Shown: one piece after another, positions 48,331-60,307 of the stretch
Layout: each line of letters begins with the position of its first letter
Position numbering within the stretch: position 1 is the first letter of the stretch
Origin: Biscogniauxia marginata
Taxonomy: Eukaryota; Ascomycota; Sordariomycetes; Xylariales; Xylariaceae
Length of the DNA stretch: 64,000 bases
Direction: 5' to 3'
NCBI GenBank assembly: GCA_022695795.1
Contig: MU404069.1
Location: forward strand, 1 to 64,000
Made by a program: the position numbers and the translations under genes
The notes under the pieces: model-generated
Databases searched by the model: none
The model's input: only the letters and a program-made list of their open reading frames with translations
What the model was told of the DNA's origin: nothing

Positions 48331-51300
48331 CTGACGGCGGGTATGAAGTTTCTCCTTTCCATTCCGAAGTCTCTTTGACGATTCCCCCGACTTCTTATAG
48401 TTGCAGATACCCTAGAGTTGGAGTTTGCAGGTTCATGACATGGCTTAAGGTTGTTCGAGACGGGACAACGGCTTGCTTAACTTTCATTTTTGTTTCCTTT
48501 CTGTACTTTATTCTCTTATCGTTATCGGGACGGCGGCATCATGATGCGGAATTCGCAGTATCTCTCATCCGTGGGCGCATGTTATGAATTATGTATTCTT
48601 TTCCACTGTCACTATCTTGCCCATTTTTATTCCAACAGGCAGTTTTTCCTTCCTCGAAGGGAAAATTTAAAACAATCTTGGATAAACGGGATATTATTAG
48701 GCCGCCTTACCTGACCTTGTTTTGGGTGGATGTGAGAGAAAGGGGCTTTTTTTTTAACTTCTCGATCCTGTGAATTGTCTGAGATTATGAGCTCATTGAC
48801 TGATGCCCCTTATAATGGTATCATGGCTATGGAAAAAAGACGAAATTATGAAACCATCCATCTACCCTTTTCTTCTCCTTTTCTCTTTTCCTTGTAGATA
48901 TGGGGTACGGGTAGCCAGGCTTCTTGGATATGACACAGAATTTATATGTATTTCTTATCGGCGGAGAGGAAAGGAAAGAGAGCATACAAGAAAGTGAAAT
49001 CGGTCGGTCATCTTTATATCTAGCTGTATATCATTCTATAACGGGGGTTTAAAGGGGGAAGACGATCCCCTTGTACCATGAGGGTGATTCGAATGGTGGC
49101 GCTAGTCAGTAAAGGGACGAAAGGTTTTGTTATCTCGGGGGGCGGGTTCGGCATGTCTCTTTGGGATGTTACTTGTATACAATCGAAGGAGGAGTATTTT
49201 TTTCCCCTTCTCCCTGATAGACCTCCCTCTTTCTATTGCTATAAACGTCATTTCGAATCAACACAACGACATACACGATACGTGCCGGAAATGTATACAC
49301 CGGGTCTGGGTGGTGTTTGAGTGAGATTCTTGTTTTATCTACCTATAAACCAACCCCCCTTCCTCCCTTCGGATTTTGTCTTCCCTTGCCATGTTGCGGG
49401 TTTGGATTGCTCACTAGCGACGCTTTTGGCGTCGATGTCTTATTTTGCTTACTTGCTATAGATGAGTCTGCCCTCTGCTCTCAAATAGTCCTGATCGCTC
49501 CCCCCCCCTCTCTCTCTTTCTCTCCCTTTTCCCTTGTGTGGGATATGGGCACCATTGTGTTTAAACTAGGCGGCGGCTTTCAACATAGAAGGCTCTATTG
49601 TTTTTTTTCTATATGTCCTCCTCCTTCTCTCCTTTTCTTTTTCTTCTTCTTCTTCTACCTTCCTAACAGAAACAAGAAGGGGAGATCGGCTCTTAGGTGC
49701 TTTCTCAGGGCTCTAAGGTACTCCAGTCGTCCTATGCGCCACTGCTGCGCGCCAGGTACTGGCGAACATCTACATAGTTAGGTAGTTCCCGTCCTTCGGA
49801 CGTTAACAATATCATCATCATAAGAAGGGGAGGTGGGGAGTGGGGTTTGACGATGACGACGAGCTTCAGTCGATAGATACTTAATTTTGATATTAGGTAT
49901 GGCTTGGCTTCTCGGGTTCCTTTCTCTGGTCCCCCCTTTACTCGGTTTCAGCTTCCCGAGTCGATGTAGAAGGGGGGACAGAGAGAAGAAAGGATAGGCA
50001 TTTTTTATGCTGGACTCGAACTATTATATGTAAAGCTCATGCGTTTAGGTCAGGAGATCCTTTTTGGGATGGTGAGCATAAAATGCTAGGTTAGAAGCAC
50101 CGCCCCCTCCACGTGTGCATATCTTCCCTTATGCGCTTGGAAGTAGCCAAATTATGATCATCTAATCTACGGGCAAATCTCTTATGCAAATAATCAATCG
50201 GTCGCGGCACTTTTTATCTTTATTCCTTATTTTTTAAAAAACTCAAGTTCTACGTGCCTTAACTCACCAATTCAATTCTTTGGCAGTTAATGATGTCTGG
50301 CCCTCTGGAATGTCCCAAGTTATGCTTCCTAGTGGGGAGGTGGCTGTGACTTGAGCTGTTATTAATAAACCCTTATTTCAACGGTGTTTGGGGCGGCGTT
50401 GGACGCCACCAACCACGCCCCGACGCGGACCCGCTGCCGGTTGGCTGATTCGGTTGAAGAATCGAACGTGAAGCTATGTAACTGATGCAACACCCGTGCA
50501 AAACTGCTGAATGGTATGTATCCGTATCGGGATATGAGAGGCAGCCAAGAGTTGTATAGTAGATACGTAGCCGAGATACCAAGCTTTCTATCGATTCCTC
50601 GGGGGATATAGAAACTTGGAAATCCGGCACTATGCTTGTTACTTCCTTTGCCTGGTGCGGGTCGTTGCGAGAAAAGGTGGTGGGCGCCGACTGAACGGGG
50701 ACCAGGATGAGCTTTCTCGAATTTTAGGTTGCAGGGGGTTGGGAGATAAGTTTTTATATTGTTCATATAAAAATAGAGTACTAGATGAAACCAAAGATTC
50801 TATGAAGAAGGAGAAAAGAAAGGGAAAAACAGGTTGGTAGATTCAATGTTGCACTGGGATAGCGTACCTGTATAATTAAGTAAATCTCGACGGGCACGAA
50901 CGAAGCTTGAAAGTTGAATGATTTACATCTATAGTTACCTGTTTGAGTAGCTGCTTGCGTAGGTGACAAATAAGATGAAGTAAATAGTTAGAATGAGTTA
51001 TTCATTCTCTCTTTATGTAATACAGCGAGAAGTTTCAGGTTGCTGTTTATTGTTGTCATGAATGATATTATTTCACATACCGCTCTTAAGAAAAAAACTT
51101 GTTATCAAGTGACGGTGATCGAGTGATCTGACATTGCTGTGTCATTGTTGCGCGTGGTGGGTGGTGGGTGGTGGCTCTTCTGACGCAAGATTCCGCAGCC
51201 AGGCATGCAGCTGGCAGCGGCTGATTCGCCAATGGTTAGCCAATTGATTACCTACCTAGGTACCTAGATACGCTACTGTTCCTAGGCTGCTAGGCCAAGC

Positions 51301-52681
51301 TAGGGTATGCGCCTAGGCAAATTATGGGGAACTTTGGCCCACATTTTTTGTATACCTAATCTCCCGCGTCTATGTTGCTCGCGAACTTCGACAGCGCTGT
51401 TAAATAAAATACCTACAACTTTAATTCTATCTCCCATTCCAATTGGCGTTGTATTTACAACCTACCTAGCCCGAGGCCTCTTAGTCTTCGTCGACCCGAA
51501 CGCGCTTTTAAAGGACACCTCTGTAGGTGGTCATTTACTGCGTTCGCACTAGCATTGGCAGTTCATATCGGATCTACAGGCTCCCTCATTTGCAGCCTCC
51601 ACCAGCCGTATTTCCACGTCGTTTCAAGAAGACTCGGTCCCACCAAAACGGCTGGGCGAGTGACACTACAGCCAATGATGCGATCCCAATCGACCAGAGC
51701 TTCCCTGTTCGCGGCTCTCCTCTGAGTAGCTTCACTCCTTGGCCGCCCCGTTCTGCCCATGACGACGGCGCTGTCAGGGGTCCCATCGCGCATCCCATGA
51801 ACATCCCATGAACACATCCAAGGGGGGCCTACCACCACTGGGGTAATTGGTCTCGAACCAGTCTGCCACCTACCTAGTCCAGCCCGATCAACGCTAGATG
51901 GACAGTCTGTCGAACTGCAAAGCGCGCCCACAGATCTCACTCAGGGGTTTGCGGCACGGGGGGGGCGCCTGGTGATCCTTGCTCCCTCGCCAACCACTGC
52001 GCCCAATCGCTAGGGGCCTTCACTCACCTTCGTCTTCTCCTGTTTTCACCACGCCTTATCCCCCTTTCAGTTGTCTCTCTTGGTGATCTTTTCCCATTCT
52101 TCCTCATTGTCAACCTCAACTTATTCCCTCGTTTCATCTATGCACCGACCGCTACTACTCTCATTAATACCCTATCTGTCGTCGACTTTACGCGACCTTC
52201 TGATGCCAGTCCTTGCTCGCCCGACGAGCTAAACCAGGAGCTGCTCAACACATTGCACTCCTTCTTGTCCTGTCCTTGTCTTACTCTTCGGTTGGCAACT
52301 AACTGCCAGCTTTGCTTCTTTCCAGGTTGATCCTGCATTGCCTTTGATATCACGACCTTTCTCAAGCTTAAGAGACAAACTGCACACAACTTTCTTTAGC
52401 TCTCATTCTTTGTTTGTCCTCGCGAGTCTCCATGCCCCCTTGAGCTCCCGGACCAAGTGATACCAGTGCCGCCCCCCGAGGGATTACCACCCCAGGCAAC
52501 GATTCTCGAACTCGGAAGGCGAAGCAATACCAAGCCCATACGGATGTAATAGAGGACCTTTGTGGAGCTTGCATCGAATAATTTGCATATTGGGAAGCAT
52601 CTAGCAATTGGGTTTTTTTTTCACCTCGAGTGAAGCGACAATTTCCTATCCGGTCTTGCAGAATTCATATTTCATATCAAA
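48331..52681. other. 4.3-kb interval with long UTRs, no gene supported
   Basis: The left part is likely 3' UTR of the C2H2 gene, with pyrimidine-rich tracts (49500-49540, 49615-49665). A run of GGT/GGGT (51154-51174) could form a G-quadruplex. TACCTAGGTA occurs at 51253. The last 600 bases are C/T-rich, consistent with a long leader of the FLC gene. Open frames at 50362-50766 (-) and 51527-51940 (both strands) lack coding character. Confidence 0.45.
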
Positions 52682-54971
52682 ATGGCGGCGTCGGGTGTGC
52701 GGTGGTCGGTAAAAAGGGCGGCGATATGGGCGACGGTGTTGGCAAATGGTGTTCTTGCCGACCAGATGCTGGTCACCAGTGGTTTCACCAATTGCAACAG
52801 CGACAGCAGCATTTTTGTTGATCAGGCCAGCTTCAAATACAACAACAACGATAAGACGATGGAGTTTACTATGTCTGGGACGAGCGAGAAGGAACAGAAC
52901 GTAATAGTCGCTCTATCGGTAACAGCATATGGACACGAGGTTTACAATAGCCGTCTTAACCCTTGTGATACAGACACCCCCGTGAACGCGCTATGTCCCG
53001 GTAGGTTTTTGGGGTTCCCATCTAAACTCCTTGTCGCATTGGTTTAGAATGCTGACGATTTGACAGTCGCTTCTGGGAAGTTTGTGGCCGAGAGCACGCA
53101 GACTGTTCCTGAAAAATACGCCAACCAAATCCCCGCTATCGCCTTTCATATGCCTGACATTAACGCCCACGCAACACTGAGACTTCTAGCTTACGATAAT
53201 ACGGAAATCGGCTGCATCGATTCCCTGGTCACGAACGGTCAGACTGCTGATAAGCCGGCGGTCTCATATGCCGCGGCCGGTATGGCCGGAGCAGCTTTGC
53301 TAGTTGGCAGTGCTTCAGCTGCCGGGTCTGCTCTCTCGGGAGCTGGCGCGGCTGGTTCGGCTGGCGGTGCAGGAGCCTCGATGAGTCCGAGTTTTGGCGA
53401 GACGATTAGTGTGTTCCAGGGCATTGCCATGACTGGCCTGATGTCCGTGGATATGCCCCAGATCTACAAGAGCTATACTAAGAACTTTGCATTCGCCACC
53501 GGCATCATCCCTTGGATGGAAATGGAGCGATCCATCGACACTTTCCGTAATTCCACTGGCGGAAACCTGACACGTGACAGCGTCGATTTCCTTCAGCAGT
53601 CAAGTGCTACCAGCACAAACACGAAACGCGCACTTGCCCGATCTGTATCCCTTTTTGCTCGAGATGGCGATGATTCCGAATTCAAGGAAGTCATTTCCGG
53701 GATCCAGAAATACGTCAATCAGCTGAAAGTTCCCCAGTCGAACGTCTTCATGACGATTCTCCTTGTTGTCCTCATCATCATTGCCGTTATCGTCGTCGGC
53801 GTTTTGATGGGAAAAGTCATTCTCGAGACTTGGGCTATGTACGGTACATTTCCCGAGTCGCTGTCCGGTTTCCGCAAGCATTATTGGCGTTCGATGGCCC
53901 GTACCCTTACTTCGCTCATCCTTCTGTTGTACGGCATGTGGGTTTTGTACTGCATTTTCCAGTTCACAAACGGTGATTCGTGGGCTGCCAAGACGCTGGC
54001 GGGTATCAGTCTCGCTGTCTTCACTGGTGTCCTTGCCTTTTTCTCCTGGAAGATCTGGAAGACTGCGAAACAACTTCAGAGCACAGAGGGTGACACTGCG
54101 GCTTTATACGAGAACAAGGAGAACTGGATCAAGTACTCGATGTTTTACGAGTCATACAAGAAAGACTTCTGGTGGCTCTTCATCCCGGCCATTGCGTATC
54201 TGTTTATCAAGGGAGCCGTTCTCGCCGCCACCGATGGTCACGGCATGGCACAAGCGAGTTGCCTATTATTTGTCGAAGGAGCTATGTTGGGTCTACTGGC
54301 ATGGAGTCGGCCATTTGAGCGCAAATCGGGCAACGTTGTCAATATCGCGATCCAGACAGTTCGCTTCTTGTCTGTGGTTTGTGTTTTCGTGTTCGTAGAG
54401 GAGTTTGGCGTAACGGAAACCACGAAGACCGTTACCGGCATCGTTCTCATCGCTATTCAGTCAACGCTCGCAGGCGCGCTCGCGATCCTGATCGGTTACA
54501 ATGCCGTTGTGGCATTTATCAAGGAAAACCCGCACCGAAAGCGCAGAAAGGAACTAGGTAAGTCGAAGAGCACAAGGACGAATTCAAACTAAATGCTATC
54601 CCCCCCTTCCCAATATTTGACTCGCACGTCTAGTTCTTCCCATACTAATAATGACATTTACAGAGAAAATGCAACGAGACCTAGACACCCTTACACCCCT
54701 CGATGCCCGCAACTCCCTACTCATGATGGACCGCAGCAAGTCGGATGGGTCAACCACTTTCTCCATGGCCAAAGTGCACCCTGGCTACGACAGCAAAGAG
54801 CCCCTGCCTGATGGATACTCGCACGACCCGGCGAACCCCTACTCTATTCCGCTAGATACGAAAGGCTTCAGTCGACCGATGACGCCAATGGATGGCGATA
54901 ACGGGCGCGAGAGCCTAATTGCCCACGCTGCGCCCCCCGGGCGTGGTGGGAGCGGAAATAAGTACGAGTAA
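52682..54971 (+). CDS. FLC/Pkd2-type TRP-like membrane protein (ML-like domain plus TRP region)
   Basis: Three exons, 52682-53000, 53067-54557 and 54664-54971, give 705 aa. A signal peptide (about 1-26) is followed by the ML-like domain with paired Cys (TNCNSDSSIF, NPCDTDTPVNALCP, IGCIDS). Then comes a Gly/Ala/Ser-rich hydrophobic stretch (AAAGMAGAALLVGSASAAGS) and eight to nine membrane spans with conserved stretches such as IIPWMEMERSIDTFRNSTGG and YESYKKDFWWLFIPAIAYLF. The C-terminus is cytosolic and polar. This is the architecture of yeast Flc1-3 and fission yeast Pkd2. These proteins are implicated in FAD import into the ER, calcium homeostasis and cell-wall integrity. Both introns have good branch sites (CTGAC, CTAAT). 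The third exon encodes most of the cytosolic tail. Confidence 0.92.
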
Positions 54972-56041
54972 GGGTATCAAGCGGACGGATATTAATTGAT
55001 CTGATCTGACTACACTGGATTGAAGGGTAGACCCAGAGTCAGAGTTGGGGGGATTAAGGGACAAAAATGATGCTAGGACGCATGTCTACTGCATATTCTA
55101 ATGTGGCCACGACAACAATATTCTTTGTACAGACCGGGGAACACGCAATACCCATCACCGTCATTTACTGACTCTCCTACCTCCCGACAGAAACCTACAT
55201 ATACGCACAAATTCTATCTAGACGGCCGTCCCTACCTTCATTCTATCGCATGTATATATAGTCAAACTCGTATCCGACTTTGTAGTACCACGGCCCGAAA
55301 TTAGTCTTTTCAGGACCATTTTCCGCCATTGATTGGGGAATTGTATTGTTACAAAAATTTTGAAGGTTTCCTGCCTTTTCCGCTTGGTGAAAAGAACTTT
55401 GCTCGCCTGGGGTTAACTTTGCTGTTTGTAACGTAACTAACTATACGGGTAGATGGGTTGAGAGTGCTTTCGAACTTGACCGAATCGGAAAGGGGTGAAT
55501 AAACGAGAAGAAAAGAGAGAAGAAAAAGAACAGGTAGATTGAGGGTAAACTATTAATTAAATCTCAGCTACCTAACTCAAGGTAAACTTATGTTGTACCT
55601 TAGGTACTAGGGTGACCCGACATAATCCGTACATATAGTGAAATCTTACATAAGGCTGGAAACCATTTATCCGAGATCAGATCTGTAAATACCTAGGTAC
55701 CTATAAGGCGGGGGATTACCTAATACAAAGTACGTACATACCCACTAAGTAGCTACAGCCAATCACCAGAGCCTTAGCAAGCTCTTTTTGGGGGGTACCT
55801 GGTTACCTGACGACGCGTGAGGCCAGCTGCCTGCCTTTGGGGGGGAGCTTGTCCATGCATCAAACCAAAACCTCACCAACATTCATCAACGTCAATCGTC
55901 ACTCCCGCCATCACCTTACCAGCACCACCACCTACATCCTACCACAACTGACGACTGCTGAGGTTCCTTGCCCACACTTGCTCCGGTAGGAAATAAACAA
56001 ACCAGTAAAATTCACAATTCTCGCCCTTCCAGACTTCCGAG
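54972..56041. other. intergenic region between FLC and proteasome genes
   Basis: No gene is seen. It contains TACCTAGGTA at 55690, an inverted CCAAT-type site region near 55759 and a CA-rich leader (about 55860-55940) before the proteasome gene. I did not find the yeast proteasome control element GGTGGCAAA. Confidence 0.5.
55759..55764 (+). promoter_or_regulatory. CCAAT box upstream of the proteasome beta5 gene
   Basis: CCAATC lies about 280 bases before the ATG, in the range where fungal CCAAT-binding complex sites are found. The sequence match is short, so function is only inferred. Confidence 0.3.
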
Positions 56042-57085
56042 ATGGATACTCTCGTAGCCCGATACAGCCGTCCGACGACAATCCGGAACGAGACGTACGC
56101 AGAGGACCAGCACGATGACCTACTCGACGACACGACCCCCGGACTATCCCTCAAGTTCGCCATACCCCCGGTAGCACAGGTGAGTGTCTCCAGGTTCATA
56201 TCACAGTAGTCACAGCAGTAATTTCGCCTACTCCTCACAACGCCATGGCTTTGGCACTATTGTACCATACACTATATTCTCCTACCCACACCTCGAATAA
56301 AGCAATAGCCCTCCAAATCAAAGCGAGGATGGGGAGAGGTGCTAACCCTGGCAATAAAACGACAGCCCTCGGCCTGGCTCCGCGCCGCCACGGATGACCG
56401 TGCGAACCCCAACTGCCCGATCAAGATCGCCCACGGCACCACAACGCTGGCCTTCCGCTTCCAGGGCGGCATCATCGTAGCGACAGACTCGCGAGCCACA
56501 GCAGGCAACTGGATCGCCTCGCAGACGGTGAAGAAGGTGATCGAGATCAACAGCTGCCTGCTGGGCACCATGGCCGGCGGCGCCGCCGACTGCCAGTACT
56601 GGCTGGCCTGGCTGGGGATGCAGTGCCGGCTGCACGAGCTGCGGCACAAGCGGCGCATCAGCGTCGCGGCCGCGTCCAAGATCCTCGCCAACCTCGTGTA
56701 CCAGTACAAGGGCATGGGCCTGTCGATGGGCACCATGTGCGCCGGCGTGACCAAGGAGGAGGGCCCCGCGCTCTACTACATCGACTCGGACGGCACGCGC
56801 CTCGCCGGCAACCTGTTCTGCGTCGGCTCGGGCCAGACCTTCGCCTACGGCGTCCTCGACGCCGAGTACCGCTACGACCTGGCCGCCGACGAGGCCCTCG
56901 AGCTCGGCCGCCGCAGCATCCTCGCCGCCACCCACCGCGACGCCTACTCGGGCGGCTACATCAACCTCTACCACGTCAAGGAGGAGGGCTGGGTCAAGCA
57001 CGGCTTCAGCGACACGAACCCCATCTTCTGGAAGACCAAGCTCGAGAAGGGCGAGTTCACAAACGTCACCAGCGAGCTGGAGTAG
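56042..57085 (+). CDS. PRE2: 20S proteasome subunit beta type-5 (chymotrypsin-like)
   Basis: Two exons, 56042-56179 and 56366-57085, give 285 aa. The propeptide (70 residues) ends HG and the mature chain begins T71-T-T-L-A-F. The catalytic residues are Thr1 (T71), Asp17 (D87 in ATDSRATAG) and Lys33 (K103 in TVKKV). Other beta5 signatures are [30 protein letters not shown] and the [15 protein letters not shown] tail. The subunit provides the chymotrypsin-like site in the beta ring of the core particle, and the propeptide is removed autocatalytically during assembly. The 186-nt intron has a CTAAC branch and separates the propeptide start from the mature chain. Exon 2 is strongly GC-biased at third positions, which creates long antisense open frames that are not genes. 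Confidence 0.97.
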
Positions 57086-57872
57086 AGGAGAGAAAAACAA
57101 GAAAACTTTATAATAAAAAAAGAAGGGGGGGGGGAGGCAATGAAACAGTAAGAAGCAAGGGATCGATCGTCAAGGTGGCTCCGACTCTCTGGTTGGGAGA
57201 AGGGGAAGATGAAAGAATAGGAGTTAGAGAGGACTGGGAGGGGCACAAGCATGGTGGTGATGTTGTGAGTGGGTGGTTCTACCATACAACTTTACATACA
57301 TACAATAAAACTAGATCCCCGTGGATGAGGGGGGTTCTTGATCAAGCCAGAGAGGAATAGACCAGGAAAAACAAGAAACTAACTCGATAAGGCTACCTAT
57401 CTAATCTAGTCATGATTGGAGTCATTTCTTGCGGACGGACGCATTTTTCGCATTGGAAGCCCAGGCCTGGAAGGGCGTTTTGGGGAGGGCTGCTTTGTGA
57501 AATGTACCATCACCATCATCATGAAGACAGACATCGAGAACTCGACATAATGTGTAAGAAGTCTACACAACGTCCCTTTTTTTTCCTCACCCTTCTCATG
57601 CTAGTGTAGTCCAACTCTCTCCAAATCCGCGACCCTCGTGCCTTTTGATCTACCTAGACCATATCCATTTATATGTATATATACATAAACCGCCCCTACA
57701 CACACGATGATCTCCTTGTAAGGCGCCTACCTACCTATCTGTTCTCTACTGCTCTCTTCTAGGTAAGGGAGGGAAAGGGGGTATCAAAAATTTATAGTAA
57801 GCAAGTTCGTCCAGGTTTCCATCAACATGATATACACATATATAGTACATCCTTCCCTCTCTCTCTATCCAT
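57086..57872. other. convergent 3' region, no gene
   Basis: This lies between two convergent genes. It holds the 3' UTRs and a poly-G run (57125-57134). Short open frames here have no coding character. Confidence 0.6.
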
Positions 57873-59747
57873 TTATCTCTCCCTTCGTCCCTCTTTCTCC
57901 ACCTTCTCCCACCCGGGAGCCCCCAAGATACCCCCGTCCTCGCCGGCCGGGTCGAGCCCCCACTTGCGAACGGCGAGGACGTCGAGCCCGCTCCGCCACC
58001 CCGCCTCGTACATCTCGACGCCGGCCCAGGCGACCATGGCCGCGTTGTCCGTGCACAGGGCCGGCGGGGGGCACTCGAGGCGCACGCAGGCGTGGCCCCG
58101 CGCATCCAGCATGGCGCGCACGACGTGCCGCAAGAACCGGTTGCTCGCGACGCCGCCGGCGAGGACGAGGGTGCGGATCTCCTCCTCCTCCTGCTCCCCC
58201 TCCTCCTCCTCCTCATCGTCTCTTGCTTCTCTCGTAGTTATAGTTAGTGTCTCGGCCTCCTTTTTCTTTTTCTCCTCCTGCTCTCTATTCCCGGCCCCGG
58301 TCGCGGTTCCCCGACGGGGCTTGAGCTTGGCGGCGCGCCCGCTCCCGTCGAGCGCGAACAGGACCCTGGTGGCGAGGTGCTCGAACACGAGGCGCATTGT
58401 CTCGCGGGCGAGGAGGCGGCGCTCGGCGAGCGGCATGGCGGGCCCGCCGCGGTCCGAGATCGCGCGCTGCACCTGCCCGTTGATCCCCGCGAAGTCGAAC
58501 GCCATGGCGGGTCCCATGCCCGCGAGCGGGGGCGTCAGCGTCCACCCGAGGCCCGAGTCGAAGGGGCGGATCTCGTCGGCGCGCTTGGCGGGGGGCGTGT
58601 AATCGTAATAGTAATCGTCATCATTATTATCATCATCACTTTCGCCAACAGAGGGGAAGGCGAATTTCTCGAGCGCCGGGCCGTACATGGTGGTGGTAGC
58701 AGTAGTAGTAGTAGAAGACGTTGCTCCGTCGCCGTCGCCGCCGTGCAGCATCTCGGCCGGCACGATCAGCCGCGCGCACTTGTCGAGCATGTCCCCAACG
58801 GCGATGTTTAGGGCCTCAGCGAGGACGGCGTGGTCGGCGAGCGCGCGCGAGCGCACAAGCATGGTGTGCCCACCCGAGACGAGGAGCGAGAGGAAGGGGA
58901 AGGCCGGCGCCGGCGCCACCACCTCCTCTCGTCCCCTCTCGCTCCCGTTCTCCTCCTCCTCCCCCTCCTCCTTTCCCTTTTGCGCAGGAGCGACATCATT
59001 CCCATTGTCGCCGTTGCCGTCGTCGCTCCCACGACCCCTCTCCAGCGCGCTGACCAGCCGCGGCGTCAGCGCGTGCGCCTGCATGTGGTTGACGGCCATC
59101 AGCGGCACGCCCCACGCGACCGCGAGCCCCTTGGCCGTGTTCAGCCCCGTCGCCAGGTTCGAGAGCATGCCCGGCCCGCGCGTCACGGAGACGAAGTCGG
59201 GCTTCGCGCGCGCGGCGCCGTCCACCCACAGCACGCCGTCGTCACCGTCACCATCACCATCACCATCGCCATCCCGCCGTGCGACTGCGCCCCGCCCCTC
59301 CTCCCCGGTATCACGAGGCGGCAGCGCGCGCAGGGCCTCGCGCACCAGGGGCGCCAGGTGCGCCGTGTGCGAGACGACGGCGGTGAGCGGGTGCACGCCG
59401 CCGAAGGCGCGGTTGTCCGAGGTGATCTTCTCGTTGAAGTGCAGGCGCGCGGCGCCGGAGGGCAGCTTCTCGAGCACGGCGACGCAGGTGTCGTCGCAGG
59501 AGGACTCGACGGCGAGGGTGAGCAGACCCTCCTCTCTTCCCTTTCTACTCCCACTCCCGATTGAAGAGCACAGTCGGGAGGGCGAGCCCGAGGCCCGTAG
59601 GATGAGGGCGTAGGCGTGGAGGTGCTGGTGCGGAGGCGGTGGTGGGCGCTGGAAGACGGAGAGGAGGGCTCGACGTAGGGTTCGCCTTTGCGTCATCGTC
59701 GCGGTGACGCATGGCCGTGGGGCGAGAGGGAAACATGGTCGGCGCAT
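57873..59747 (-). CDS. mitochondrial tRNA N6-adenosine threonylcarbamoyltransferase (Qri7/OSGEPL1/TsaD family)
   Basis: A single exon of 624 aa from the ATG at 59747 (a second ATG 17 codons on is possible). The Arg/Pro-rich N-terminus suggests mitochondrial import. Family motifs in order are LAVESSCDDTCVAVLE (about 78-93), GGVHPLTAVVSHTAHL, VTRGPGMLSNLATGLNTAKG, the metal ligands H221 and H225 in NHMQAH, LLVSGGHTMLV, NIAVGDMLDKCARL, LVLAGGVASNRFLR and the closing TDNAAMVAWAGVEMYEAG with its metal-binding Asp. The enzyme transfers threonylcarbamoyl to A37 of ANN-decoding mitochondrial tRNAs. Yeast Qri7 is about 400 aa; the extra length here is low-complexity inserts: a (GD)n run at 160-170, a Glu/Asp/Gly-rich linker near 235-285, a Thr run, an Asp/Tyr run and a Glu run. 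Several are encoded by simple repeats. Confidence 0.9.
   Translation of the reverse strand: MRRPCFPLAPRPCVTATMTQRRTLRRALLSVFQRPPPPPHQHLHAYALILRASGSPSRLCSSIGSGSRKGREEGLLTLAVESSCDDTCVAVLEKLPSGAARLHFNEKITSDNRAFGGVHPLTAVVSHTAHLAPLVREALRALPPRDTGEEGRGAVARRDGDGDGDGDGDDGVLWVDGAARAKPDFVSVTRGPGMLSNLATGLNTAKGLAVAWGVPLMAVNHMQAHALTPRLVSALERGRGSDDGNGDNGNDVAPAQKGKEEGEEEENGSERGREEVVAPAPAFPFLSLLVSGGHTMLVRSRALADHAVLAEALNIAVGDMLDKCARLIVPAEMLHGGDGDGATSSTTTTATTTMYGPALEKFAFPSVGESDDDNNDDDYYYDYTPPAKRADEIRPFDSGLGWTLTPPLAGMGPAMAFDFAGINGQVQRAISDRGGPAMPLAERRLLARETMRLVFEHLATRVLFALDGSGRAAKLKPRRGTATGAGNREQEEKKKKEAETLTITTREARDDEEEEEGEQEEEEIRTLVLAGGVASNRFLRHVVRAMLDARGHACVRLECPPPALCTDNAAMVAWAGVEMYEAGWRSGLDVLAVRKWGLDPAGEDGGILGAPGWEKVEKEGRRER
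59240..59268. repeat. (CATCAC/CGTCAC)n repeat encoding a Gly-Asp run
   Basis: A hexanucleotide-type repeat lies inside the Qri7-like gene and encodes the GDGDGD stretch. It is a likely site of length variation. Confidence 0.7.
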
Positions 59748-60307
59748 CAATGATTCGACGCGCCACGAGAGCTCGGGAGATTTTTCTGGTCAATGACTTC
59801 GCGATGGGGGGAAAGCTTTGGGCCAAAAAGTATGAGGAGCTCTTATCTTATCGCCCACCCCTCCCCCTTTTTCGATTACTTAAGCTACGATATGTACTAA
59901 GCTCAGGGGCAACCCCTTATTAAGTATTCCCTTGAGTAGTTGGCGAATACAACAAATTCTTCTAGATCCCAGGCCCGAAATCTGATTCCTTTAAATTGAT
60001 ACATGATTCACCGTAGATCTTCTAGCAAATAATGAGCTACATTCATATTCATACCCTTTCACAACCAGCAAGGTCCAACTCATCATTCACGACCTATAAA
60101 TATGCCAAAGAATTTCCTTTTCCTCTATGCTCCCTAATACCTTATATCAATCCTTCATACCACATCCCCAGACCGATATTTCCAGACTACGATTTATATA
60201 CGAACCGGGACAGTCGTATTATTCCTAGGTTTCCACCTTGCCTCATAACCCTTACCTCTATTTCAGTAGACACTAGTCTCGCCACCCTCCTCCTTTTCGA
60301 GTGAAAT
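59748..60307. other. upstream region of the Qri7-like gene
   Basis: No supported gene. The right half is C/T-rich with many short A/C/T stretches, resembling a promoter or leader. Confidence 0.45.

Noticed and set aside
50362..50766. 134-codon minus-strand frame
   Set aside because: Its composition looks random, there is no motif, and a second overlapping frame is equally open.
56342..57100. 252-codon open frame antisense to the proteasome gene, and a third frame on the plus strand
   Set aside because: These are shadows of the GC-biased third codon positions of the beta5 exon. Their composition is Arg/Ala/Val-rich with no motif.
58687..59613. Long plus-strand open frames across the Qri7-like gene
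   Set aside because: Antisense shadows of a strongly GC-biased gene, with Ser/Arg/Pro-rich products and no domain.
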